Notes under the pieces: model-generated
What the model saw: the letters and a program-made list of their open reading frames with translations, nothing else
Told to the model about the DNA's origin: nothing
Database searches by the model: none
Program-made: the position numbers and the translations under genes
NCBI GenBank assembly: GCA_025061245.1
Contig: JANZKD010000031.1
Location: 1 to 14,506, forward strand
Origin: Candidatus Culexmicrobium profundum
GTDB lineage: Archaea > Thermoproteota > Methanomethylicia > Culexarchaeales > Culexmicrobiaceae
Length of the DNA: 14,506 bases
Direction: 5' to 3'
Shown: piece after piece, positions 1-6,071 of the stretch
Layout: each line of letters starts with the position of its first letter
Numbering within the stretch: the stretch's first letter is position 1

Positions 1-749
1 AAAGCACTAATTGTCTTAAAATCATAAATTAAATGCATGACAGTAAATGGCTTCTCTCTAAACTTACGGATACAAATATTGGTTGACCGCTGACTAACCT
101 CTCTACCATAACATATAGAAACTCTATGCTTCTCTGGCAAAATGGCATCAACAATTGGAAAAGCAATTGAAACATGTTTACCTGCCATATGGGCAAGCTT
201 CGAAGCCAGCGCATTAAGCTCATCTTCATTTAAAACAATATTAGTTGTAAGCCAATCTAAATGACCAAAACGCCTATGCCAAACTATAAATGGATGACCG
301 GGACCAACACACTTTATATCCTCAATTTCAGGGTCATGAATTAATGGTTCAATGTAACCATATCCAATATCCCTTTGAATAAAGTATACTATACGGTCAA
401 TACTTAGATCATAAAGAGACTTTAATCCATAATCTTCAGCAATTTTCCTAGCTTGTAAGCTAATATACTTAACAAGATCAACTTCACCATTAATAGGTTC
501 AAGCTCAAACTTAAGTAGCTCAGATAGACGAGAGTAAACTTTCAGCTCTATATCTAAAAGACTCGGCTCATTGACTAAATATAATCCCTCACCATTTCGT
601 CTACCAATAATGATTCTGACTTGATTATTGCAAATTTTATATGAAGCAAGAACCTTAATATCGCGAGTAAGAGGATATCTGAAAATTCGAATACTAGGTA
701 AAGCTACATCTTCCTTTCTTCGTTTAATGAAACGCTTAATTAAACTCAT
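1..749 (-). CDS. Type II/IV secretion system ATPase (GspE/TadA/FlaI-like), N-terminal part
   Basis: Reading the minus strand from ATG at 749 gives an open frame of about 249 residues that runs off the left edge. Members of this family are cytoplasmic hexameric ATPases that power assembly of type IV pili, archaella or related secretion machines. Visible family landmarks are the segment GYGYIEPLIHDPEIEDI (the usual 'G.GP[IL]..L..DP.IEDI' region of the N-terminal domain) and, later, ILPEKHRVSI and the IRKFREKPFTVMHLI stretch that normally precedes the RecA-like ATPase domain. The Walker A motif is expected just beyond the edge, so nucleotide binding cannot be checked. The start is supported by GTGAT at 756-760, six bases ahead of ATG, and a TATA-like box at 786-794. 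There is no in-frame start further upstream nearby. It diverges from a coiled-coil gene and lies 2 kb from a pilin-like gene. Pilus versus other secretion role is inference. Confidence 0.85.
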   Translation of the reverse strand, partial: MSLIKRFIKRRKEDVALPSIRIFRYPLTRDIKVLASYKICNNQVRIIIGRRNGEGLYLVNEPSLLDIELKVYSRLSELLKFELEPINGEVDLVKYISLQARKIAEDYGLKSLYDLSIDRIVYFIQRDIGYGYIEPLIHDPEIEDIKCVGPGHPFIVWHRRFGHLDWLTTNIVLNEDELNALASKLAHMAGKHVSIAFPIVDAILPEKHRVSICYGREVSQRSTNICIRKFREKPFTVMHLIYDFKTISA

Positions 750-872
750 TTGAAAATCACGCTCACAATTTGAAGTCGAAAAAAATATTTAAAACCATAG
801 AAGTGAGAGAGTTTTTATATCAAAATGAAAGTGAAATAAAGGGAATTGATAAGACAGAAAAACAAGGAACTA
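750..872. promoter_or_regulatory. Divergent promoter region between ATPase and coiled-coil genes
   Basis: Two back-to-back TATA-like boxes are visible. On the minus strand TTTTAAATA (786-794) sits about 40 bases from the ATPase ATG, predicting a leader of about 15 bases that contains GTGAT. On the plus strand TTTTTATAT (812-820) predicts a start site near 843. That would make the TTG at 846 almost leaderless, whereas the ATG at 873 would have a leader of about 30 bases with AAGGA. Box positions are read by eye and the start sites are inferred from the usual ~26-base spacing in Archaea. Confidence 0.5.
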
Positions 873-1946
873 ATGCCAAGAATAGAATGGATAACACAGA
901 AATTAAAGTCAATGGACAACAAAATTGAAAACCTAATTTCCAGACTCACAGTTCTAGAAGCAACCGTAAAAGAGACACCTGGAAAAAATTTAAACAAGAT
1001 AATTCAAGAGATCATGGAAACAACATTAAAATTGAAGAATGCTACATCCAATATAGACGTTATTTCTGAAGCCTCATCAAGTGCAGCTACCTTTCTAAAT
1101 AAGATAACAGAGTATAGTTCAAAGCTAATTAATGAACAAAGAAAACTAAGTGAAATAATAATAAAAATTGAGGAGGAAAGAAGAGAAATAAAAGAAAAAT
1201 TAGAAAAAAGCATTGAAGCAAAAGCATATGAAAAAACATTGAACATAATAAGAGAAGTCTTAAACGAAATTGAAAAAGTCAGAGATAACATTACAGAAAA
1301 ACACGGCTCACTAACAGCAATATATGATGAAACATTAAAGAGCATAACAGCCATAAAAGACATTGAATATAAAGCATTAGACCTACTATCACAGCTAACA
1401 ATTAAAGCCAATGAAATAATTAAAGAAGCAAAACAATTAGCCTCATTGGAAGAGAGAATAATGAAAAACTATGAAGAAAAAATGATGAAAATAAAAGAGA
1501 AAGAGCATCAATTAAAGTTGTGGAGTAATGACCTATTATTAAGTCAAGAAGAGATAGATAGAAAAGAAGCAATGCTTAAAGCTAGAGAAGAAAAGCTTGG
1601 AAGCAAAGAGAGAGAACTCATCCAGAGAGAAGAAAAAATCTTGAATATGATAAATAAGTTGAATGTAAAGATAAAAGAATATGAAAACTTGTTAAGAACA
1701 GTAAATTCACGCATATTATATCTGGAACAATTAAAAATAAGAGAAGAAGAATTAGTAGAAGAAATTAAAAAACTCAGAAAAGAAAGAGAAAAACTGCATG
1801 AAGAAAATGAAAAGATGAAACTGAAAAACGAGAAGTTAAAATCTAAAATTGAAACCCTAAAAATCCAAGCAGAAGAATTAAGGCAAATTATATCAAAATC
1901 AAGGGTGAAAATCGTCCTTGCTCCCTCATCCACAACTAGCACTTAA
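873..1946 (+). CDS. Long coiled-coil protein of unknown function
   Basis: No recognised enzymatic domain. The protein (357 residues from ATG 873; 366 from TTG 846) is rich in Lys, Glu, Ile and Leu. Its N-terminal half is amphipathic helix with Asn/Ser/Thr-rich breaks. From about residue 200 to 345 it is an almost unbroken heptad-patterned coiled coil, including a stretch of repeated L..REEKL..KE.EL..REEKIL units. It ends in a short Ser/Thr tail. There is no signal peptide or membrane segment, so it is probably cytosolic. I prefer ATG 873 because AAGGA lies five bases upstream and the predicted promoter would leave the TTG 846 start almost leaderless. The 3' end overlaps the next gene by 29 bases, suggesting translational coupling and a shared role. 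A structural or scaffolding role beside the divergent secretion ATPase is only inference; similarity to SMC or tropomyosin-like proteins would be compositional. Confidence 0.8.
   Translation: MPRIEWITQKLKSMDNKIENLISRLTVLEATVKETPGKNLNKIIQEIMETTLKLKNATSNIDVISEASSSAATFLNKITEYSSKLINEQRKLSEIIIKIEEERREIKEKLEKSIEAKAYEKTLNIIREVLNEIEKVRDNITEKHGSLTAIYDETLKSITAIKDIEYKALDLLSQLTIKANEIIKEAKQLASLEERIMKNYEEKMMKIKEKEHQLKLWSNDLLLSQEEIDRKEAMLKAREEKLGSKERELIQREEKILNMINKLNVKIKEYENLLRTVNSRILYLEQLKIREEELVEEIKKLRKEREKLHEENEKMKLKNEKLKSKIETLKIQAEELRQIISKSRVKIVLAPSSTTST
1903..1908 (+). promoter_or_regulatory. Ribosome binding site inside the coiled-coil gene
   Basis: GGGTGA lies nine bases before the TTG at 1918 and matches the archaeal anti-SD core (GGTGA). 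It is the main support for starting the downstream gene at this TTG, which lies within the last 29 bases of the coiled-coil gene. Confidence 0.6.
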
Positions 1947-2658
1947 AGTAATAAAAACAATATTAACTGAAAGTAGAAGACTGCAAAAAACATTGGATGG
2001 TCGATTCTATTTTGACTCAAGGAAGATGGCCTCAAGAATAAAGGCAATGAAGGACTCGAGGAAGATCAATGCAATACTTAGAAAGTTACATGAAAGACAA
2101 ATTATAAACTATGACAAAGTTTTCAAAAAATACTTTATAGACAAAAAATGCAACATAGAGCTTGAAAGACTAATAGATGAACTCAAACGTACTTACATCA
2201 TCAAATACCATAAACCACTAGAATACATTGAGCCACCAATAAACATAATAGAGTTAAGAGGAGGAAATGGAGCAATAATAGCTCAAGCAAATAGAGAGGG
2301 GATAATAAAGCCAGTATATAAGATAAAATACGATTCCAAAGAATACAAAATAACTTTTAAACAGTTCAAATGTTCAGGATTTACAATCGAGGAAAATGGA
2401 AGAACAATATTAAAAGCGAAGAGAAGAAACATAACAACACCCATCGAGGGAAGGTACGGAAACATTATCTTCAAAATAAAGCGAGTGAAAGGAAGAGAAT
2501 TAAAAGTAATTGAAGTAAATGGAGATAAAATAATTGCAGTAATGAAGTCTCATGGATTTGAGAAAGCAATATTTTCATTTTCACCAAAACTTAAAGAAGT
2601 ATCAATTCCCCTAGCAGTAGCATTATTTGCAATTAAACAATTAGATGTAATAGTCTAA
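1918..2658 (+). CDS. Basic protein of unknown function with beta-rich C-terminal half (possible tubby-like/LURP-one fold)
   Basis: 246 residues from TTG 1918, which has a good GGGTGA site nine bases upstream inside the previous gene. I do not recognise the family with confidence. Residues about 10-95 are basic and helical, without a clear motif. Residues about 105-240 look like short alternating beta-strands with repeated '[FI]xI..NG..I[IL]' patterns (FTIEENGRTILKAKR, then IIFKIKR, then KVIEVNGDKIIAVMK) and end in a hydrophobic helix (residues about 228-244). That architecture, a beta-barrel wrapped round a terminal hydrophobic helix, resembles LURP-one/scramblase/YxjI-type tubby-like proteins. 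This is a pattern-level guess. No signal peptide is seen. The 29-base overlap with the coiled-coil gene argues that the two proteins work together. An alternative is an unrelated archaeal-specific family. Confidence 0.75.
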   Translation: MLPHPQLALKVIKTILTESRRLQKTLDGRFYFDSRKMASRIKAMKDSRKINAILRKLHERQIINYDKVFKKYFIDKKCNIELERLIDELKRTYIIKYHKPLEYIEPPINIIELRGGNGAIIAQANREGIIKPVYKIKYDSKEYKITFKQFKCSGFTIEENGRTILKAKRRNITTPIEGRYGNIIFKIKRVKGRELKVIEVNGDKIIAVMKSHGFEKAIFSFSPKLKEVSIPLAVALFAIKQLDVIV

Positions 2659-2662
2659 AAAC

Positions 2663-2671
2663 TATAAAAAT
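2663..2671 (+). promoter_or_regulatory. TATA-like box for the pilin-like gene
   Basis: TATAAAAAT immediately follows the stop of the preceding gene and predicts a start site near 2690-2695, giving the pilin-like gene its own promoter and a leader of roughly 40 bases. Position judged by eye. Confidence 0.5.
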
Positions 2672-2676
2672 ACAAC

Positions 2677-2689
2677 TGGCTGACAGCCA
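2677..2689. promoter_or_regulatory. Perfect 6-1-6 inverted repeat, candidate operator of the pilin-like gene
   Basis: TGGCTG-A-CAGCCA is a perfect palindrome with a one-base centre, lying between the TATA-like box (2663-2671) and the predicted start site (about 2692). That is where many archaeal repressors bind to block the polymerase. A one-base loop is too small for a stable RNA hairpin and no T-run follows, so a protein site is more likely than a terminator. The regulator is unknown. Confidence 0.4.
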
Positions 2690-2732
2690 AGATAAGTTCA
2701 ATATTCTAGATCCCATTATATGAAGGGTTTAA

Positions 2733-3269
2733 TTGAAGAAATTAAAGAAAAACATGAAGGGAATCTCTGCAATAATTGTTTCACTAATAATTCTAGCAGT
2801 ATCACTAGGAATGGCAGTTGCATATGCATCAATGATGATGGGATGGTTTAGTGGTGCCAGTGCAATGGTGAAAATAGATACATCAGATACAAAAGTAATA
2901 CAACATCCATCAACAGGTTACACTAAGCTACAAATAGTAATAAGAAATCTGGGAACAGTTACAATAAAAATAAGCAACATATTAATTGACATAAAAAATG
3001 CACAAGGCAATATAACATTCCTACCATCACTCACATTCACATTAAAGCAAGGAAACACAGAAATAATGACTGGCAAAATATACGGGTCATCCTCCTCAGT
3101 CATAGTAAATTCAGATGGAAAACTAGTAATTCCACCAGGAGAAAGTGCAACATTATTTGGTGAAATTACAGATGGCAGAAACTACTGGGAAATAAATGAG
3201 GATTATAGAGGAACAATATTCTTTGAAGGAGGAGTAAAAGACTTTAAATATACAGTTGAAAGCTACTAA
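2733..3269 (+). CDS. Type IV pilin-like protein with class III signal peptide
   Basis: 178 residues from TTG 2733 (or 171 from ATG 2754). The N-terminus is basic and ends in KG|IS, which fits the archaeal prepilin peptidase (PibD/FlaK) site, cleaved after Gly10. The hydrophobic helix IIVSLIILAVSLGMAVAY follows directly, as in type IV pilins that assemble through this helix. The rest (about residues 45-178) is a beta-rich extracellular domain with the 'I.N.GTV.I.ISNI.I' pattern common in archaeal pilin/archaellin-like proteins and an Asn/Ser-rich middle. The helix is followed by MMMGWF, unlike classical archaellins, so I favour a pilus or minor pilin over an archaellin. It is probably served by the secretion ATPase at the left edge, although the two are not co-transcribed. 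It has its own promoter and possible operator. Neither candidate start has a strong ribosome site (GAAGGG precedes the TTG). Confidence 0.85.
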   Translation: MKKLKKNMKGISAIIVSLIILAVSLGMAVAYASMMMGWFSGASAMVKIDTSDTKVIQHPSTGYTKLQIVIRNLGTVTIKISNILIDIKNAQGNITFLPSLTFTLKQGNTEIMTGKIYGSSSSVIVNSDGKLVIPPGESATLFGEITDGRNYWEINEDYRGTIFFEGGVKDFKYTVESY

Positions 3270-3529
3270 GACAACAAAAACTCAACTTCATCTCTTTCCT
3301 TTTTTAGCTGAAGACTAATAATCTTATTAAGCAGAAACTTTATCTCAGACAATTCTATCTTCAGAAAATCCTCCATCAAAGAATAATTACTTCCCATAGC
3401 CTTATCAGATAATTCAGAGATTGATGAAACCACATTCTTAATATAAGCAATATCACTATGTATGTCATTTAATAATTCTTGAATTAAATTTAGCTTTGAA
3501 ATAACCTCATCCTTCCACTTTATAGTCAA
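3266..3529 (-). CDS. Small helical (coiled-coil) protein of unknown function
   Basis: 87 residues from TTG 3529, with GGGG four bases upstream and AT-rich promoter-like sequence (TTTAAATCC, TTATTTAT) further up. The sequence is almost wholly amphipathic helix with leucine/isoleucine heptads (for example LNLIQELLNDIHSDIAYIK, then IELSEIKFLLNKIISLQL) and a short Gly/Asn/Ser break in the middle, suggesting a two-helix hairpin or a dimeric coiled coil. It has no signal peptide or membrane segment. It is convergent with the pilin-like gene and its TAG stop overlaps the pilin TAA by two bases. No family recognised; a small partner or regulator of the pilin locus is possible. It could also be a chance frame, but the start context and consistent heptads make a real gene more likely. 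Confidence 0.6.
   Translation of the reverse strand: MTIKWKDEVISKLNLIQELLNDIHSDIAYIKNVVSSISELSDKAMGSNYSLMEDFLKIELSEIKFLLNKIISLQLKKERDEVEFLLS
3291..3305 (+). terminator. T-rich candidate terminator of the pilin-like gene
   Basis: A pyrimidine-rich run ending in six T (3300-3305) begins about 20 bases after the pilin stop, the sort of U-rich signal that ends archaeal transcription. It lies inside the 3' end of the convergent small gene, where it corresponds to Lys/Glu codons, so codon composition alone could explain it. Confidence 0.35.
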
Positions 3530-3585
3530 AACCCCTTGTTATAATGATAAATAAGGATTTAAAACCTACATATAGACAAGACTTA

Positions 3586-3599
3586 ATGCTAAAAAGCAT
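3586..3599. promoter_or_regulatory. Inverted repeat near the predicted purB start site
   Basis: ATGCT-AAAA-AGCAT is a perfect 5-4-5 inverted repeat about 25-40 bases after a TATA-like GATTTAAAAC (3556-3565), so it overlaps the expected start of transcription of the purB operon. It could be an operator or a small leader hairpin. A second AT box (ATAAAACATAAAA, 3598-3610) would instead give a nearly leaderless purB message and put the repeat upstream of it. Confidence 0.3.
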
Positions 3600-3631
3600 A
3601 AAACATAAAATGGGTGTATAATTTGACATGG

Positions 3632-4999
3632 ATGGTTTGGCTTAATCCTCCCTACAGATATGGAAGCGAAGAAATGCGTAGGATCTTCACTAAAGAAAAC
3701 TGGCTGCAAAAAATGCTGGATGTAGAAGCAGCCCTAGCCAAAGCCCACGCAGAAGTTGGAAACATACCTAGAGAGGCAGCTGAATATATAGCTTCTAAAG
3801 CCTCAACTAAATACGTTACACTTCAGAAAATCTCGGAAATAGAGAGAGAAATACATCATGAAACCATGGCAGTTGTAAAGGCATTAGCAGATGAATGTGG
3901 AAACTATGGTGGATATGTTCATTTAGGAGCCACATCAAACGACATTTTAGATACAGCAATGGCATTACAATTAAAGGATGCACTAAAAATTGTTAAAAAG
4001 GACTTAATTGAACTAGCTGAAATAATGATTGAAAAAGCTGAAACATACAAGAATACAATTTGTCTAGGCAGAACACATGGAATAGCTGCAATAGTAATGC
4101 CCTTCGGCTTTAAGTTTACTGTATGGCTAGATGAAATAAAGAGACATCTCGAAAGATTAGAGGAATACACTAAAAGAGACATCGTGGGAAAAATGAGCGG
4201 TGCAGTTGGAACAATGGCTGCCCTAGGTGAAAAAGGCATTAAAATACAGAAACTAGTAATGAAATACCTTGAACTTAAAGAGGCTGAAATAACAACCCAA
4301 ATAGTCTCAAGAGATAGACTAGCTGAAATAATATGTCTAATATCAATGATTGCTTCAACTCTAGATAAAATAGCCAATGAAATAAGAAATCTTCAAAGAA
4401 CGGAAATTAGAGAAGTAGAAGAACCATTTACAACACGACAAGTAGGATCAAGCACAATGCCACACAAAAGAAATCCAATAAGATCTGAAAAAGTATGCGG
4501 ATTAGCAAAAGTAATAAGAGGCTATGCTGTAACAGCACTAGAAAACATAGTACTGGAACATGAAAGAGACCTAACCAATAGCTCCTGTGAAAGAATAATG
4601 ATCCCTGAAATCTTCCTACTACTAGACGAACAATTAAAAACATTAAAAAAGGTATTGAAAGGACTAGTTGTATACCCAGAAAACATGAAAAGAAACATTG
4701 AGGCAACTAAGGGCCTAATCATGTCTGAAGCAGTCATGATAGCCATGGTTAAGAAGGGTGCCAATAGACAATGGGCTCATGAAGTAATAAGAAACTGCGC
4801 CATGAAAGCATGGCAAACAGGAAAGCATCTATTAGAAATTCTAAGAGATAATCCAGAAATAAGAAAATACCTAAGTGAAAAAGAACTTGAAGAGGTTATG
4901 AAGCCAGAAAACTATCTTGGAGCATCACATATCATCATGAAAAATGTTTTAGAAGATGCTAAAAAATATCTAATGAAGTTGAGGGAGAAACTTGAGTGA
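3632..4999 (+). CDS. purB: Adenylosuccinate lyase
   Basis: Cytosolic enzyme of the fumarase/aspartase superfamily that releases fumarate from SAICAR (to AICAR) and from adenylosuccinate (to AMP). From ATG 3632 it has 455 residues, the usual length. Visible motifs: N-terminal YRYGSEEMRRI; HLGATSNDI (His97, Thr101-Asn103); GRTHG with the catalytic His149; and the superfamily signature GSSTMPHKRNPIRSE around residues 272-286, whose Ser273/Ser274 lie in the flexible loop that supplies the general base. I chose ATG 3632 because it puts seven residues before YRYG, as I recall for archaeal homologues. GTG 3614 or TTG 3623 (GGGTG six bases upstream) would add 6 or 3 residues. It is first in a plus-strand operon; the HDAC-like gene begins inside its last codons. 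All key residues seem present. Confidence 0.96.
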   Translation: MVWLNPPYRYGSEEMRRIFTKENWLQKMLDVEAALAKAHAEVGNIPREAAEYIASKASTKYVTLQKISEIEREIHHETMAVVKALADECGNYGGYVHLGATSNDILDTAMALQLKDALKIVKKDLIELAEIMIEKAETYKNTICLGRTHGIAAIVMPFGFKFTVWLDEIKRHLERLEEYTKRDIVGKMSGAVGTMAALGEKGIKIQKLVMKYLELKEAEITTQIVSRDRLAEIICLISMIASTLDKIANEIRNLQRTEIREVEEPFTTRQVGSSTMPHKRNPIRSEKVCGLAKVIRGYAVTALENIVLEHERDLTNSSCERIMIPEIFLLLDEQLKTLKKVLKGLVVYPENMKRNIEATKGLIMSEAVMIAMVKKGANRQWAHEVIRNCAMKAWQTGKHLLEILRDNPEIRKYLSEKELEEVMKPENYLGASHIIMKNVLEDAKKYLMKLREKLE

Positions 5000-6050
5000 A
5001 AAAATAGCAGTAATATATTCAGATAAATATTTACTTCATGAAACGGGAAGCCATCCAGAATCACCGATAAGAGTAAAGAAGGCATTCAAATTAATTCAAG
5101 AATCACAAATAGCGATGGAAGATAAAATAATAATCCTACCACCGCTTAAGGCCTCCCAAGAAGATGTCTTAAAAATACATAGTGGGGAACTATTAGAGAC
5201 AATTAGAAGGTTAAGCATGGCAGGTGGAGGATTAATAACACTAGACACCGTTATTTCACCCCAATCATATGAAGTAGCATTATTAGCTGCAGGTGGAGTA
5301 ATCAAAGCAGTACAACTATTATTGAAAGATGATTTTAAAAAAGCCTTTGCATTAATAAGACCTCCAGGACACCATGCAAGCTTTAATAGGGCAAAAGGTT
5401 TCTGTCTTCTAAATAATATTGCAATTGCAGCTAAAAATGCACTTGAAAATGGACTAAGAAGAATATTAATATTCGACTGGGATGCGCATCATGGAGACGG
5501 GACACAAGAAATATTTTACGATTCCCCAAATGTCCTCTACATATCCATACATCAAGATGGCAGAACACTATATCCAGGAACAGGATTCATAAATGAGATT
5601 GGTAGAGGAGAAGGCAGAGGATTCAATGTAAACATACCATTACCACCACAAGCAACAGGCAGAGCAGCCCTTCAAGCAATAAGAGAACTCGTTAAACCCA
5701 TAATAGAGCAATTTAAACCTGAATTAATAATGGTCTCAGCAGGCTATGACGGACATTATGCAGACACAATCTCGGATCTCATGTTCACAACAGATACATA
5801 TTATGAAATGGCTAGAATACTATCATCAGAAGCAGACAAATACGCAAATGGAAGAATAATAGTAGCTTTAGAGGGAGGCTACCACCTTAAATATACTCCA
5901 CTTTCAATACTAAATACAATACACGGTCTAATAAAAGAGAAAATAGCATATAAAGATAAAAAGATGGGAAGACAACCAGCCATAGAAAGATATGTAGAAG
6001 CAACAATTATTAAAATCAAAAAAATATTATCTGAATATTGGTCGTTCTAA
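4992..6050 (+). CDS. Histone deacetylase family protein (AcuC/acetylpolyamine amidohydrolase-like)
   Basis: 352 residues from TTG 4992, with GAGGGAG about five bases upstream. It overlaps the purB end by eight bases, so translation is probably coupled. The fold is the zinc-dependent arginase/deacetylase fold, which removes acetyl groups from lysine side chains or polyamines. Motifs in order: HPESP.R near residues 21-27; RPPGHHA with the tandem His127-His128 that activates water; DWDAHHGDGTQ with zinc ligands Asp164 and His166; SAGYDGH with the third ligand Asp253; and EGGY with the transition-state Tyr297. The complete catalytic set predicts an active enzyme. It has no signal peptide. The substrate cannot be read from the sequence: acetylated chromatin proteins such as Alba, acetylpolyamines or acetyl-CoA synthetase are all possible. 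Lying between purB and pncB it may link to nucleotide or NAD status, but that is speculation. Confidence 0.93.
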   Translation: MSEKIAVIYSDKYLLHETGSHPESPIRVKKAFKLIQESQIAMEDKIIILPPLKASQEDVLKIHSGELLETIRRLSMAGGGLITLDTVISPQSYEVALLAAGGVIKAVQLLLKDDFKKAFALIRPPGHHASFNRAKGFCLLNNIAIAAKNALENGLRRILIFDWDAHHGDGTQEIFYDSPNVLYISIHQDGRTLYPGTGFINEIGRGEGRGFNVNIPLPPQATGRAALQAIRELVKPIIEQFKPELIMVSAGYDGHYADTISDLMFTTDTYYEMARILSSEADKYANGRIIVALEGGYHLKYTPLSILNTIHGLIKEKIAYKDKKMGRQPAIERYVEATIIKIKKILSEYWSF

Positions 6051-6071
6051 CCTAAATGTGGAGATGGAAAA

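Noticed and set aside
29..229. 66-codon minus-strand frame starting inside the ATPase gene
   Set aside because: It lies in a different frame within a conserved part of the secretion ATPase and shows no features of its own.
1004..1942. Long open frames antisense to the coiled-coil gene (1004-1411 and 1544-1942, minus)
   Set aside because: They are rich in Ser, Phe and Leu, mirror the Lys/Glu coiled-coil codons, and lack ribosome sites or family features. They are composition shadows.
873..1946. SMC/Rad50-like chromosome protein
   Set aside because: Only coiled coil is seen; there are no Walker A, Walker B or signature motifs and the protein is far too short.
2733..3269. Archaellin (motility filament subunit)
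   Set aside because: The N-terminal helix and neighbours fit a pilin-like protein better, and no other archaellum genes are visible. It cannot be fully excluded.
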